A stretch of DNA of 64,000 bases from Synchiropus splendidus (GCF_027744825.2 NC_071345.1:10251501-10315500), one strand, 5' to 3'. Positions 1 through 12,412 are shown, counted from the stretch's first letter. Program-made: numbers and translations. Notes: generated from the sequence alone by a model not told the origin.

Positions 1-1929
1 AGTCACGCTGGAAGCTATCAAAGCAGATAAAAGTCAAAAGAGAAGTATGAATTCTCATTGGATGAGAGAGCTCGGTCTCTGAAATTCAATGGCTCACGGT
101 TGAATTTCATTACATATTTGCATGTTGACCACATAGCAGCTCATGTTTCTTAGAAGTGTGAGTGCTGGACATAAAATCTACTGCCAGGAACAGACGGAAA
201 TCGAATTATCAGCCAAATGCATTTGACATAGTATGAAGAATTGAGGCTAGCCAGCGCTGGTCACAGGTTGTTTTAAGAATAAAAAAGAAATAAAAACTCA
301 ATTTACTGAGCACAGATATGTTGTCACACAGATCCAATGCAGCCATTGCTTCAGTCAGGGGAAATATGAATGTACTGGATGGATTCTCCACAGTGCTGGA
401 GATGCACTCCCACCACTAAAACTTAAAATTATTTCAATCTTATTTTTTCTTAAATTACTTTCCTCCAGTGCTTTCACACCACAGGCCCAAATGAGCTGGA
501 CCCTGTTTCACCTCCCACTTAACCCCACAACCCTCATTGCTCTCTGGGCTCTCACATTTTCTTCAAAGAAGATACATTCCCCGTCAAACGATGGCTGATA
601 CGGCCAAACTATCCCAGCGTTTCAGTGTGTTTTCTCCAGTTGTTTTTGTACTCCATGTCAACTCTTCGACACTCAAGAGGCAGATTTTCGCTGCAGTCCG
701 GGACCAAATCCGCCTCCACACAGACTTAAGTTTGGTTTGTTGGTGCTTCTATCTGGGATGAGCAAAGTTTTATGCCCGTGTTGGTGAGTACAGACTCACG
801 CCTTCATGATCAAATGCTGACTTGTTCAAAATGTGGCCCAGGAGGTACATAGGGCCATCAAGTCATCAAGATAGCCATCGGTTAGAACAGCTGCATTGTT
901 CTGTGTTTTAACTTTCATGTGTTTGTTGTGAGTTTCAAACTGTTGTTGATATCCATTTTTTTACTTTTTTTCATGGCATTTGTTTGGTTCATTATGACAG
1001 AGTGAAGTTTGTTTTTTCCATTGAATTAAGATTTGCTTACTCCCACTTCATACATTTTAAATAGCCTCTTTTTATGTATTTGATGTATTTTTTTAATGTG
1101 TTTTTCAAGATAATTTGGCTTGTATTATTCATTTCCCGCCCACAAATTAAAATACAAAAAAAAAGTTTTGTTAACACATACTTCTATTTGCATTCTTTAA
1201 GAAAAGATTCTTCAGGTGAAAAGAAAAATCCTCTTCAGTCACTAGTTCTTCCGAGTGATGCTGCTCAATTCAGCGTTGTTTCTATGCAAATTTTGCAACG
1301 CTTGACACTTAAGTCACTTAAGAAGACAAAGCAAAAAAAAAATCTTGATAAATGCCTCGGAATGTAAAATGCATTAGCGAAAAACAAACTCAGCAGTGCG
1401 TTAATTCACTTTCTACTGACAAATGCAACATCACGTTCACTATGTTCAGTATGTTTAAGGGGGAAAAAAAGTCTGTGATTGTTTTCCAAAAAAACTGAAC
1501 CAACAATCTCCCAGGCAGAAACTCCTTGATGCATTTATACGAATCATAAATCAAAAGTGAAGCACTTAATAAAAACACAACTCTGCCTTCCATTAGCAAG
1601 TATGGCACAGACAGAGCTCTTAAATTCTAATTTAATAACAGGCCCTGCAGTCACCGCGTGTGCAGATAAGCAGAATAAACTTTTACAAGAGCATTTCTAT
1701 AATTTATTATCACGACATTCAGAAAGTTGAATTTTTCTTTTTCAACTCGGGCGAAGTTATAGATTCCGTTTCTCATCTTCAGCGTGGCAGCAGGAGCCAT
1801 CAGTCACCTTGGCTGGATTGCTTGACAGCGCCACTCTCTGTTTTTAATGAAATCGCAACCTCGAAAAGGAGCCAATTTCAATGCGAGACAATAAACCTTT
1901 CTTATCCTTTTGCCACACAGCCTAGCAGA
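1..1929. other. Unique non-coding sequence, no feature recognised
   Basis: I see no gene, terminal inverted repeat or long tandem repeat here, only short A and T runs, for example near 1155-1165 and 1330-1340. A 136-codon open frame (1660-2070, + strand) has no recognisable domain, and its N-terminal part is low-complexity and hydrophobic. I treat it as chance, overlapping a possible regulatory stretch. Confidence 0.6.
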
Positions 1930-2300
1930 GCATTTGGCTGTCTCATCTCACACCCAAGTAAATCCTCCAAAAGTCAGTGGTGGCTCAAAAACAAAGGAAG
2001 GTTAGGCTTCTGGCCGACTCCTGCCGGTGCAGATGAACTCATTTCCCAGGCTAATGAAATTGCTTTATAGCTGTAATGCATGATGACAGCAGTGAATTAA
2101 TTTTTTTTCATAGAAACCCAAATTTGGTTAACAGATGAATGGCTTTTAAATGAAATCAAAATGCAGAGACAAGTGAGGAGCAGCGGCACAAAAGAGTCAT
2201 TTTGTTGACACCTTTCTACAAAGACAAATTCGAGATGCTAAAATACAAGCACTTGAAAAAATAAAGGGAACACCAGGACAGATCGCCAGCTGGCTGTGGA
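1930..2300. promoter_or_regulatory. Candidate conserved non-coding element
   Basis: This unique, non-repetitive stretch is dense in homeodomain-type AT cores: GCTAATGAAATTGC near 2050-2063, GTGAATTAATTT near 2092-2103, and a GGTTAAC half-site near 2127-2133. It has an even base composition and no simple repeats. That texture is typical of vertebrate developmental enhancers lying in gene deserts, but this is inference from appearance. No alignment was possible, and individual motifs of this kind are common by chance. Confidence 0.25.
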
Positions 2301-2709
2301 ACGGAGGGGATCGTCCCAGAACATGCCAGACTGGCAGGAGGTGCTCTTGGCCCGGATGAATGAGGAGACAACCGGACTGTGTCTCTTCCTGGTGTGTGCG
2401 CTGCAACTAAGAGCTGGAACTGTGTCCCCACGTGTGATGGCACGGCCGCTTGCCACACATTTAGATCAAACACTTACACCTATTATTGGTCCATAACAGA
2501 TATGATGATCACAACAGTTTGTATCATTAAATGGATGACATTCCACCTGCCCCATTGTTGCCTGAGTCTGTCTGTCAGAACACAGTCTGTCTGTTGTGGG
2601 CTACCATCTGGACACAGGGAGGTTTTGAAGATGGTATTCAATCGTATCAGTAAAACAACGCTTCGGTGCCAAATAACGCTAGAGTTTAGATGAAGGTATG
2701 ACACTAGAG

Positions 2710-3458
2710 CTGTGTCCCATTTCTCACCTTAACACTAGCACTTGGTTTTGAGTGAGAATTGAGGTCCCAGCACTTTGCGACGTTACGCTTTACACGTGAC
2801 GTGTCCACTTATGTAAAGACAACGTGTCATTGGCTGCCGTGCTGTGTTTTGTTTCCTGCATATCGAGTGTTGGAGACGTTTTGGAAACGCCAGCTCCAGC
2901 GTTTTTGCAACCTTTTGCATCGGCACTGATAATCTTACTTGGTTTGGTGAACCAGCGGAGAAGAAATGGGCGGAGCCAAAGCCGGCTTCGCCGCTATGTT
3001 GCGGTGATAAATCTGTAGTTAGAGGAATGACGATGTTAACGTTAGCCTGGACGCTAGCCGACTGTTGTTTGTTAAGAAGAATTAAAAACATACTCATGTA
3101 CATACATGTTATATCGTACATGTTGTCGGACATTGTAGACCATTTGCGAGAGAAATTATACGAGAGAAAGTAAACAAACAAACGAAAGAGTAGTACTCGC
3201 TACTAAAATGTCCCTGCTGTCCTAGCCAACATTGTTTTGAAATAAAGTACTGTGGTATCCTGGAAACCTGTCCACACTTCATATTCCCACTTGGTTTCAA
3301 GTCAGCTGCAGAGGTCCCTCGATTTGAAGGGATCATTTCAAGTGGTGAACAGCGAGTGCACTGACTCTTAGGAGTATTAGCACACACTACACTTACACAT
3401 GAACGCGCAAAACCAAGTGTTAAAAAACGAGTGTTAAGGTGAGAAATGGGACACAGCG
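2710..3458. mobile_element. Non-autonomous DNA transposon with about 28 bp terminal inverted repeats
   Basis: The left end at 2710 reads GCTGTGTCCCATTTCTCACC and continues TTAACACT. The right end at 3430-3457 is its exact reverse complement over 28 bases. Further in, both ends share a CACTTGGTTTT block after different spacers. The interior of about 690 bp has small open frames but no recognisable transposase, so I call it non-autonomous. I could not resolve a target-site duplication (flanks ACACTAGA and GTGATACT do not match). The superfamily is therefore unassigned, though similar TGTGTCCCA termini occur in several fish DNA-transposon families. Confidence 0.75.
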
Positions 3459-3699
3459 TGATACTTGCAGAATTACTGGCTTCACATACAAGGAGAGAGT
3501 CTAAGTTAGTTTCATAAAAAGAAGTGCTTTATTCTCCTGTTAAACTGCAGTGAGCTTCAGAGGCGCTGTCAATGAGACGCCAGCACACATCCTCCCTTGC
3601 CATCAGAGGATCGATAGCTTGTGTAAAGGTTGAAGTCGCTTATTGAGCCATGCCTACGATATGATTCCTTTCAGAGCTAGATGGGGGGAATCTGCTAAC

Positions 3700-3860
3700 T
3701 GCATCTAAATAAAGAGCGAATGAAAATAATGTTATTTTCACGGCACAAATGGCTCACGGCTCACTCTGACCTCCTCGGCGCTCCAGGCTAAAAGCCGAGT
3801 TACAGGTGTTAAGCTATCGACCCACTCTAAATGGATTAGCAATCGTACGGAAGCTGCGCT
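3700..3860. promoter_or_regulatory. Possible regulatory stretch with T-box and bicoid-type motifs
   Basis: This is unique sequence holding AGGTGTTA at 3804-3811 (T-box half-site) and GGATTAG at 3833-3839 (OTX/PITX-type core) within 35 bases of each other. The rest is non-repetitive and of mixed composition. The support is motif co-occurrence only, which is weak. Confidence 0.15.
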
Positions 3861-5165
3861 CCCGCTTTTCTTTCCCATTACGCATTCCACTAATAGAACA
3901 AAGCTTAAGGACGGTTTATAATTGGAGGCGGAAAAAAAAATGACTCAGCTGTTGAAAATACCGAGAGGCATGGCTGGATGAAATGACCTTCCGCTACTAG
4001 CCTTGCTCAACCTCCTGCAGCATACGGACCAGCTTCACCCCTGGTGACGCTGTTACATCACTCCCATGCTCAGAAACGGTGTCGGTAGATAGATGTGTCG
4101 GAGGACACATTTCTTATGTGCTGTCTGACTCATTGAGGTTCTGGTCATCATTTTCAGTTTGACAGCCTCAAGTATTTCACTGGCTAAGACAGACTCTGAG
4201 GACAGAGGGCTGGAGGAAATCAAAACATGGAGAGAAAATGTGTCTCTCCTTTGTTACTGTCTTGACCAGTGCTCCTAGATCAGATGATAAGCAGTGAAAC
4301 CATTCGGGTGCGCAAAGAAGCTTTTGTCCTACCTTGATCACAAGACATGGGGAAAAGGGTAGTGATGAAGCATGCACTCAGTGTTGACTTTAAAAAGGTG
4401 TAACGTAAGCGCCTCTTCTGTGGAGTTTGGCTTGATGGAGAAGGTGGAACGATCAGACTGAAGTTTGTGAAGAAGGATGGCCTTATTAGAGTTGGGAAAC
4501 AGGAGTGGAGTGGAGGTAATGGAGAGGAGATCCAAGGTCACAGTGAGAGCACAGTGAACAACCCTTCCAACTCTTCCTACATGGAGGTTCAATGAGACGC
4601 TCTTAACCTTCAGCTTGAAGACTGAAAGGTTTTTCACAAAGCTTTCCGTATCAACGTCATGCAACTACGGTATTGGACAAAAAACACAAAAAGAATACAC
4701 CAAAAAAAAACCTTGAAAGAAAGGACAAAAGTCAATTGAAAGTTAAAATCAGTATTATTTAGTATTATTTATTTGAAACATTGATGCACATTCTATACAA
4801 ATGAAAGTGTGGATTACCGCACAAAAATACCCTAGCTACCACGCTGAAGTACTGTAGGGGCAGGAGGGAGGCACCTGCCGCTGGAGCATCTGGGCCTTGA
4901 AACTTGGTCTCACAACGCATAGTGGGGCACGGCCACCATTTTTTGTCATGTATAATAGGTTTCCTTCCATTATGTCCTTGAGCTACCCTGCTATCACACA
5001 GTACTGGTTCGAAAAGCAGCCCAGCATCAAGTATGAGAAATTATTTTTATTTGGGTTTTGTGTCCAGTTTATATATCTTGAACACCTTAAAATTACTCTT
5101 CAGTTTTTCTGTGAGCATATTGAGCATGTGAATTATGATCTAGTCAGTCAATAAATTCTATTTAA
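3861..5165. other. Unique non-coding sequence, nothing recognised
   Basis: I see no repeat termini, tandem arrays or credible coding frames. Minus-strand open frames of about 66 and 108 codons around 4177-4664 lack any domain signature. Confidence 0.55.
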
Positions 5166-5470
5166 TAGGGACGCACAGATAGTTTATAGTACTTAGAGTA
5201 CTTGGGTACTCACCGATAGAGTACTTACGGCATTACACATAAAGTTACATTAAGTCTTAAAAAAAATTCCACAAATATTCTTTTGTTTCCATTGTACATG
5301 GGTGACGGTGACAAGTTTCACTGCAGTACAAATACAAATTTACCCAAATTGTCACAAACTGACATTCAAAAATTGTGCGCCGCTGTAAAGTGGTTATGGT
5401 GACCATTTTATGAGTATGAGTGAGAGTAATATCGGTACTCTCACATCGGTACAGTATCGGTGCATCCCCA
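5166..5470. mobile_element. Short hAT-type MITE (TAGGGATGCACCGAT family)
   Basis: The left end TAGGGACGCACAGAT and the right end ATCGGTGCATCCCCA are imperfect inverted repeats of the fish hAT terminus TAGGGATGCACCGAT. The adjoining 8-base flanks, CTATTTAA (5158-5165) and GTATTTAG (5471-5478), match at 6 of 8 positions, which fits an aged hAT 8 bp target duplication. The interior is about 275 bp of AT-rich sequence with internal GAGTACTT and ATCGGTAC repeats and no transposase. A second, larger family member lies at 48679-49086. Confidence 0.7.
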
Positions 5471-5478
5471 GTATTTAG

Positions 5479-8400
5479 ACATTTAGAGAACAACAAATTA
5501 GAAATTGATTCAATAAAATAAACACAAGAGCAGTGATAACCGCTTCTGGCATGGTTCGCAGAGGTCTGTCTTTTGCGAGGAATGATTCTCTTATTTAAAT
5601 CAATTCAACCAATACTGTTGCCCTTGAGCAATGCCACATGCATAATTGACCACAGCCGGATAGAATCTTTGATATTGACCTGAAATATAAATACAAATAT
5701 AAACATCATACAGATACCAATGTGCTCCCATACCTCCCATACATTACTTGCAGGAAACTGTATCTGGAACAGGGATTCAAGCTTAATGCCACACCTGTAT
5801 ATGATGTCAAGTACAAGGAGAATCTCAAGAAAACCGCCTCTCCTCATGCACTTTTTCACCACCACCACATGCTGTAGAAACATGGCGTACGAGCAGATCT
5901 GTGTCTGCAAAAGCTTTCAATCCACTCTACCCTGCTAAAACGTGTCCTGGGAGCAGGGGAAAATGAGTTAGTCTGTGTGATGCCTGGCTTTTCCGAGAAT
6001 GGCCATTACACGGGATCCATGCAGCGGGAGCGAGGGACCGAAATGAACCGAGAGGTCGCTCTCGCCTGTTTTTTGTGAGATTATTGTTTTAGCCCTTGAT
6101 CCCTTTTTCTGTTTCATCACGTTCCATTTTTCCTCCCTGATTCCGCTTGTTTTGTTGTGTTTACTTCTGTTTCCCGCCATCTATCATTGTTATTGTGTTT
6201 TTGTTGGTATCTTTTCCTATTTCCCTGCCGCCCACTCTCTTACTGTTGTTATCTCAACTCATCTGCTTGTTTCCCTATTGTTATTTCCCGCTCTTTTTAT
6301 CGAAAGCACAACGGCCAAATGCGGGTTTGTTTCCGGTCAAAAAACACGGTTATCACCACGACCCCTGGGTGGCGTGGTGAAATGACATGAGCGACAAACA
6401 GCGACATTGATCTCTTAGTCGGGATGGATGGAAAATGCGTCTGTTCTATCTCATTCCGCTAAGCACCAAATGAAAAGGACATTTTCAAAACATTATTTAT
6501 CACACCACACAATAATTTTACACTTAAAAATCAGCAACTTATCATTAAGTATTGCTTCAAAGCTCAATATTATTTTGGCTGTTTAGTGTCTTGTATTTTT
6601 TCGGCCTTGATGTACTGTATATTATTAGCTTACTCGGGAGCTACAGATATTTAAAGACGCCTCTACGTTCAAACATTCGACAGCACTTTAATCACACACA
6701 CAGACACACATTGCCCAAAGTGACTCTAACATCAGTTGTTTGAGCTTAATGAGAAACCGGGTTTAAAGTAAAGAATAATGGAACAAAGCAAAGAAAATCC
6801 ATGTTATTTTTTGGCCGCTCCTTTCTAATTAGCCTATAAAAACGCTACATTTATTCTCCTCTTTTCTTCTGCTTTGCTCATTGATCAGCATTCATCTGGT
6901 CTTTTGTTTGGTTCGGCGTGACAACACAGTCCCTGGAGCAGAGAAAAAAATAAAAAAAATTGGCAACAGTTGTTACTGTCTAAAACTAAACATAAGGTTT
7001 AAAAGGATTATTTCATTGCCCGCAGTGAGGTACAACAACAAAATATGAACAAAAGTAGGACTTTAATATTCTTTAAAGCTCTGAAAGGCATTGGCAAGTC
7101 AAAATAACGGAACTAAAAAATTAATGCTCATCTCCTCCACCAGTTCATCCATTATTTTCCTTTCCCGGAAAACTGATATTAAGGGTTGCAAAGGGGACTG
7201 CAGCCCATCTAAGCTTCATAAGCCCAGAGTTGGAGAGACCTGTGGGAGGTCACTACTGCATTACACGCAGACCGCATAGGTTCAGATAGACAGCAATTTA
7301 AAGGCAGGAATTACATCTGTGTGTTTTGGGACTGCAGGCAGACGTGCCTGATCTTAACGTGATATCGCCTGAGAAAATGTGTGTGAGGAGCTGCAAGGTT
7401 CAACCACAGCGCTTCATGTAAAGACCAACTTTCCCTCCTCTTAAATGAAGGAAATCAGGTGAAAGAAAAATACTGTTTATAAAATGAATGCACACTTAAA
7501 TAAATATAAGATGCGAGTATTTCACGTACTGATCATGCAGTTCAGCATTATGTAAAAAAGCCTAAGAATCTGTTCACTGCAAACCAATTGCCACAACGTG
7601 CCGTTGCTTAAGCCCTCGTTGATCTGAGGCCAGAGGGCAGTAAAGCTTTCAACCTGTTTGCCAATTCAGCCGTTGGTAGCTACAGTGGTCCCGCAACGCT
7701 TAAAAGGTCAACAGCATTTGAAATGACACAATGTTTTGCCTCCATTTGCTTCGTGTTTCTGCTCCGAGTGGAAGCGTGGCGTCATCCATTAGGCTCGCTT
7801 CGGCTGAGGCGGCGGATCAAGTTAGCATCGATCTCCCCAAGTGAAAAGCATATTGACAAGCGTCCGAGAACAAGCCGAACCTCGGGTACTTTCGGTTACT
7901 TTCAGTGCTTTATTTACTTATTTATTTTTTAACATCAACATATTTATGTTTCTATATGGTGGAAAAACATGCGTTTACTTTGTTGATACAATGAAATGAA
8001 TCTTGCAAACAACATCACAGTTTGGCTGCTTTTGTCCTCCACGACTGAGAAGGTATAATAAACAGTGATTTATGTTACATATCTGCTTTGTATTGTCAGT
8101 TATACTACATGTATGAAGATAAAATGTAGCATCAAACACCACAAAAAGAAAATCAATTTAAGATACCCATATGTATTTATTTCACCACAACCAGTCAATA
8201 GCAGTCCTCACATCACGTAAAGCAGTCAAATAAATACCTTGCAGAACCCAAACCAATTCATCTTTACAGCTGGAGGTGGTCCACAACGCTGCCCTCACGC
8301 ACCGCCTCAGCCAATCGCAGACTCCCATCCTTGACTTTCAAGGCGCTGACTGATGAGAACGCCTGCGCCGGCATGTGCTTTTATCAGCGCGTGTGCGACC

Positions 8401-9327
8401 GGATTGTTTATGAGGCGGCAGAGGGGTTTCATAAAGCATAAAAACACCCCTGTCACAGAGGGGGTCAGCAGGGGAACTTTACGAGGCCTTGAAGGGAACA
8501 TAAACCGATGGAAAAGTCCAAAGAGGTTTAAGTGTAAGCAAAAAACTGTGAATGCTTACTTAATGGCAAAAATCCATCCATTGCTTTTGGCGTTATTGCT
8601 CTTCTTAGATAACCATCGGACTGAGTGTTATTCACGAGGCTTACTCACCATTTCATCTTAAGTGTTGTGGTCCCCAGAAGCCTGCCTAGAGGTCACCGCA
8701 GCCCAATTAAATCGCAAAGAAACGACCATGGTTGGAGGTGATGGACATTTCGGAACACTAAAGCCGGGCTCTATTACCAGCTTTTTGACAGTCAGACCTT
8801 GACATCTTGAGAGGAGGAATCAATAAAAGCAGACACATAAATTGTTTGAAAATGCTGCCCGATACGCCGTAGCTGCAGAGCAGCGTTTCCAAAAAACTGC
8901 TGTGGGCTTTTGATAAAAATGAGATTCAGTTCAGCTACTGGTATTTTGGCGGCCACTGACAGAATATATATTGGATTTAATGATGTGAAGATTAAATAAA
9001 CAGACACATCTGTGGGACCGTTAGCGATGGATGCTAGCTAACACAGCTAATATGGCTTCAAGTCTATTTTTAGGCCAATTGATGAAAGAAAATGTCATGT
9101 ATTTGGGGTTTTTGTTTTCATAAAAACAAATTGAAATGTGGACACACAACCCACTCTCACACCATGCAGAATTGACATTTGCAAGTGGCCTTTTACGTCC
9201 TGCAATGACGCCAAAATCGGGCCCATGTGGAGAAGGACACAGCCTTACGTTGGATTTTTCTGCTCCTTCTACACAAGTTTTTGCAACTTGCAACTGACTT
9301 ATAAAACGTTCTGTCACATATCTAATC
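5479..9327. other. Unique non-coding sequence, nothing recognised
   Basis: About 3.8 kb without inverted termini, tandem arrays or credible exons. A pyrimidine-rich tract at about 6110-6300 opens three overlapping frames at once, which is a composition effect rather than coding. Confidence 0.55.
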
Positions 9328-9352
9328 TATTATTATTATTATTATTATTAAT
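9328..9352. repeat. (TTA)n microsatellite
   Basis: Eight TTA/TAT trinucleotide units run directly into an AATAAAATAAA stretch. Confidence 0.9.
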
Positions 9353-10680
9353 AAAATAAAATACTTTTTCTACAGTAGCTGAGTAGCTTAGTCACATTCT
9401 TGGAGATGTAATCCGTAACTAAAAATCATCACCTCTCGAAAGCAAAATCCCCTACTCTGCCAATGATGTAACCAAAAACGGCCAATGTGTCAAGTCTGCA
9501 AATAACTACTAGTGATGTGGCGAGGGATTTCTGTACTACGTTTAGTTTAAGTTCTAAATGTCAGAGTCACACAAACGTGACTTCCAATCTGGTCACGCAA
9601 GACCTCTGAGATTATTCCCATCAGGAGTTATCTAAAAGGACACAAAGGTTTCTGAATGTCACGGCTAATATGTTCTAATACACACAATTCCTCTTTATAT
9701 GTATTAAAGCGATTTCACTCCAAAGCCAGCAGAAAATAATTGCTTCTGCGCTGAACCCAAACTTTGATTCCTTTTTTTCGTCCTTCTCTCAAAGTGAAAT
9801 GGTTCCACTACATATTGACTCCGCTCTTTTCTCTCCATTTCTGAGGAAAATGCATTAGTTCCGTCCGTCATCCCATCCGGAGCCAGTCAAGGCAGCGGGC
9901 TTTTGAATAAATAGAGTGTAATGTAATGTAAATGTAAATGGGATGGCAGTGGGTTCAGCAGCCCAGCAAGACAATCAGATTGGCCCCTAATAGCATGAGT
10001 AACTAATTCCAGTTGACTACTTCGGGATTCCCAGTGAGTTGGGCCATGTTTTCAAATATGACCAATGTGAAGAAAGGCGGCATTGAAACACTTCTCTTGG
10101 CTTATCGGAAATAGCTCTCCGCAGCACTTTAGCAGCATAGGGGACCCGTATATTGGGATTTTGACCTTGCCGGGATTTGCGATTTCACCCCGACACTGAG
10201 TGGGAGGTACCTGCTGTCTGTACCCACTACGCTGAGAGAAAATAGTGGGGAGAACCCTAATGTCTGATGGGAACACTTGTTACACGGCGCCATGAGTAGT
10301 AGACATTAAGAAAAGACGTTATGTCCTCTCAATAGGACAAGTCCAGAGTGCATCACCAAAAAGGAAGCTCGAAAAGACATCACGTCCACCGCCTTCCCTC
10401 GATTTTATGGAGAAGCAGTTTGAGTCTCTTCCAGATGCGGCCCTGATCGCTTTTCTAAGGGAGAGGCAGAGCCACCCTGCAGAGACAACAAATTTCCACC
10501 ACTAAAATCTCAATATTTTAGACACTGTCAATAGTCCAGGATCGGCCAGAAAATTTGCTCTAGCGTCCTAGAAGATTCCATGACTGATCACCATCTTCCC
10601 TGCACTCGCAATACTTAAAAACTAAAACACAGGATGATATTTAAAAGTTAAAAAATGAAACTTACATATATATTTATATG
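9353..10680. other. Mostly unique sequence
   Basis: The only local structure is a short TGTAATGTAATGTAAATGTAAATG run at about 9920-9940. About 35 bases near 10262-10315 (GATGGGAACACTTGTTAC and following) loosely resemble 22877-22915, perhaps a very old shared repeat. Confidence 0.4.
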
Positions 10681-10834
10681 TTAGTGGTGGGACTTGAACC
10701 AGTTAAATGCAATTAATTAATTACAATAAAAATGTAAAATATTTAAGCATTTAATTTAAGTTTGCTCTCCAGACAACAGGGAACCTTTGTAAGTGCAGGA
10801 GTTGCTGGTCCACTGATCACACTGATGCACAAGA
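10681..10834 (+). mobile_element. hAT-like terminus fragment (AGTGGTGGGAC type)
   Basis: The sequence TTAGTGGTGGGAC followed by an AATTAATTAATTAC block resembles the end of a fish hAT family that starts with TGGTGGGAC and carries ATTAATTAA repeats. I see no matching right end. It lies immediately left of the hairpin-bearing repeat at 10835 and may belong to the same element. Confidence 0.35.
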
Positions 10835-11190
10835 CACGTGGCAGCTAGGATGATAACAACAACAACAAACATGGAGGAAGCCCTGAACAAAAGCAAACAA
10901 TAGCATCTGTTTGCTTTTGTTCAGGGAGGTTTTTCGCTACACAATGGCCTGGTTTCCACTACTCTGAATGTACTTGAAATTCTTATAAAACTGAAATTCT
11001 TATACAAATATTTTCAAGACATTAAAAGAGCTTTAGTTTTAATAAGGTGATATAAAAAACTTGAATATAGACACCATCATGATTTATTGTGCTATTGTCA
11101 AACTGATGCAAAATAAACAATATTTTGTTGTTTAAATGTATGTATGGCTCCATCATTTGATTCAGTAATATACCAAATTCATTTAAATTG
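10835..11190 (+). repeat. Dispersed repeat copy A with a perfect 19 bp hairpin
   Basis: This segment reappears in inverted orientation at 39141-39468, starting at CACGTGGCAGCTAGG and ending at the CCAAATTCATTTAAATTG block. Near its left end, 10881-10899 (CCCTGAACAAAAGCAAACA) is perfectly complementary to 10908-10926, leaving an 8-base loop. Just upstream, ATGGAGGAAGCC continues into the hairpin as a short open frame (MEEALNKSKQ), and copy B encodes MEESLNKSKQ at the same place. Copy A has a small local duplication of GAAATTCTTATA at about 10975-11000. The class is not assigned, though the neighbouring fragment suggests a non-autonomous DNA transposon. Confidence 0.7.
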
Positions 11191-12188
11191 AATTAAATTG
11201 ATGTATATGAAGAAAAGATCATCAAAACATTCAACATATTTTACTTGAATATTTCAATTTATGCATTGAGCATCTCTGCTGTGACAATGTCTGAGACGTA
11301 AATGTAAATTTGTCAATTTCCCCACAAGCAAACGGTTCATGTTAGCAAGACACCGACCATCATGCTTAATGCATGAGAGCCAGAGGTGCGGCGCCTGGTC
11401 CACTCCTCTCTTCTCCAGCGCTTCTCCTCCACGCCCCACTCAATCCATTCAACAGCTCCTTATTACAGACCATGTCGGGCTTCAAAGGAAACAGGTCGGC
11501 GCAACAGCGAGGAAAACAAACAAAGAAAAATCTGATGACACGTTGAATCAACAGTTTCCATTCGCAGATTTTTCCTCATTTTAATTTCACGCAACACACA
11601 ACAGCTGAAGTGATAATCTACATCTCAGCATGTTTGCCAAAGCGCAGCTAAGATGTGATTATGCAGCACAATAACAAAACTAATCTGTTAAATATCTTAG
11701 CGGGGGTAAGGTAGGAACTGAAATAAGCAACATTAGTGTTGGCAAAATACTGCACGCAGCGTTTTGTGTATTTCACGCGGATTTAATCCACAGCTTTTTA
11801 ACTAAATATGACACATTTATTTCAAGTGGAACGCCAGCTTTTTGTTTGGCACCGGACTACACTGGTTTTTGTTTTGTTTTGAACAGTATTTTCAGTGATA
11901 ATACTCATCTCATGCAAAACTAATTTCCGTACAAGCAAGGAAATATTTTTGGGTGGCTGGGAAATAATAACATTCTAATTGAAAAGCGAACTTTAATAAG
12001 CACAGCATAGATGTAATTCAATAGAGTTCAGATGAGGAAACAAAAGTCAAAACAATATCCAGAAGTAAAGCTGAGCAAAGTCATATTTATGAGAAATAAC
12101 ATTCACCAAGAAAGTTGCCAAAATTGGGCCATGACATCCAAACTTCCTGCTAGTTCTGAATATAGCAGAGTTCAGCAGCGGTAGACGC
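11191..12188. other. Unique non-coding sequence, nothing recognised
   Basis: The sequence is AT-rich with no inverted termini. Overlapping short frames on both strands at about 11250-11580 have no domain content. Confidence 0.5.
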
Positions 12189-12412
12189 TAGTGATGGGTC
12201 GATATCATCGGTATCATGACACAGTATTGTAGAGTTGACGAAACAACGTCCAAATTGTCCACTTGGTGGCGCTCAAGTTTAGGCATGATGTGAAGTTTCA
12301 TTGAATTAATTGTTCAAATCCAAACATTATACAGCAGACGGTGCCATCTGGTGGCCACTGAAACTCAACACAACGTGTCATGAAACCTCATCAATACTTG
12401 TACACTAGATGT
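12189..12412. mobile_element. Palindromic MITE, copy 1 (GTGATGGGTCGAT family)
   Basis: It opens TAGTGATGGGTCGATATCATCGG and closes with CATGAAACCTCATCA and a degenerate tail. Its core GTGCCATCTGGTGGCC (about 12341-12356) is the exact reverse complement of GGCCACCAGATGGCAC in the copy near 63313. A third relative is at 45400-45569. The family is self-complementary, with TCATGAAAC blocks on both sides, and has no coding capacity. A hAT-type origin is likely but unproven, because the target duplication is not clear in this copy. Confidence 0.55.

Noticed and set aside
1660..2070. 136-codon plus-strand frame
   Set aside because: The N-terminus is low-complexity, no domain is present, and the sequence is better explained as possible regulatory DNA.
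7785..7815. GGCTCGCTTCGGCTGAGG as a U6-like start
   Set aside because: The resemblance to the U6 5' end is limited to about 12 bases, and no further U6 sequence follows.
10262..10315. Similarity between GATGGGAACACTTGTTAC... here and 22877-22915
   Set aside because: About 35 bases with several mismatches and indels. Too little to call a repeat family, and noted only as a possibility.
10881..10926. Hairpin as a Helitron 3' end
   Set aside because: The nearest CTAG lies too far from the stem and on the wrong side for a Helitron terminus, and the hairpin is internal to the repeat.
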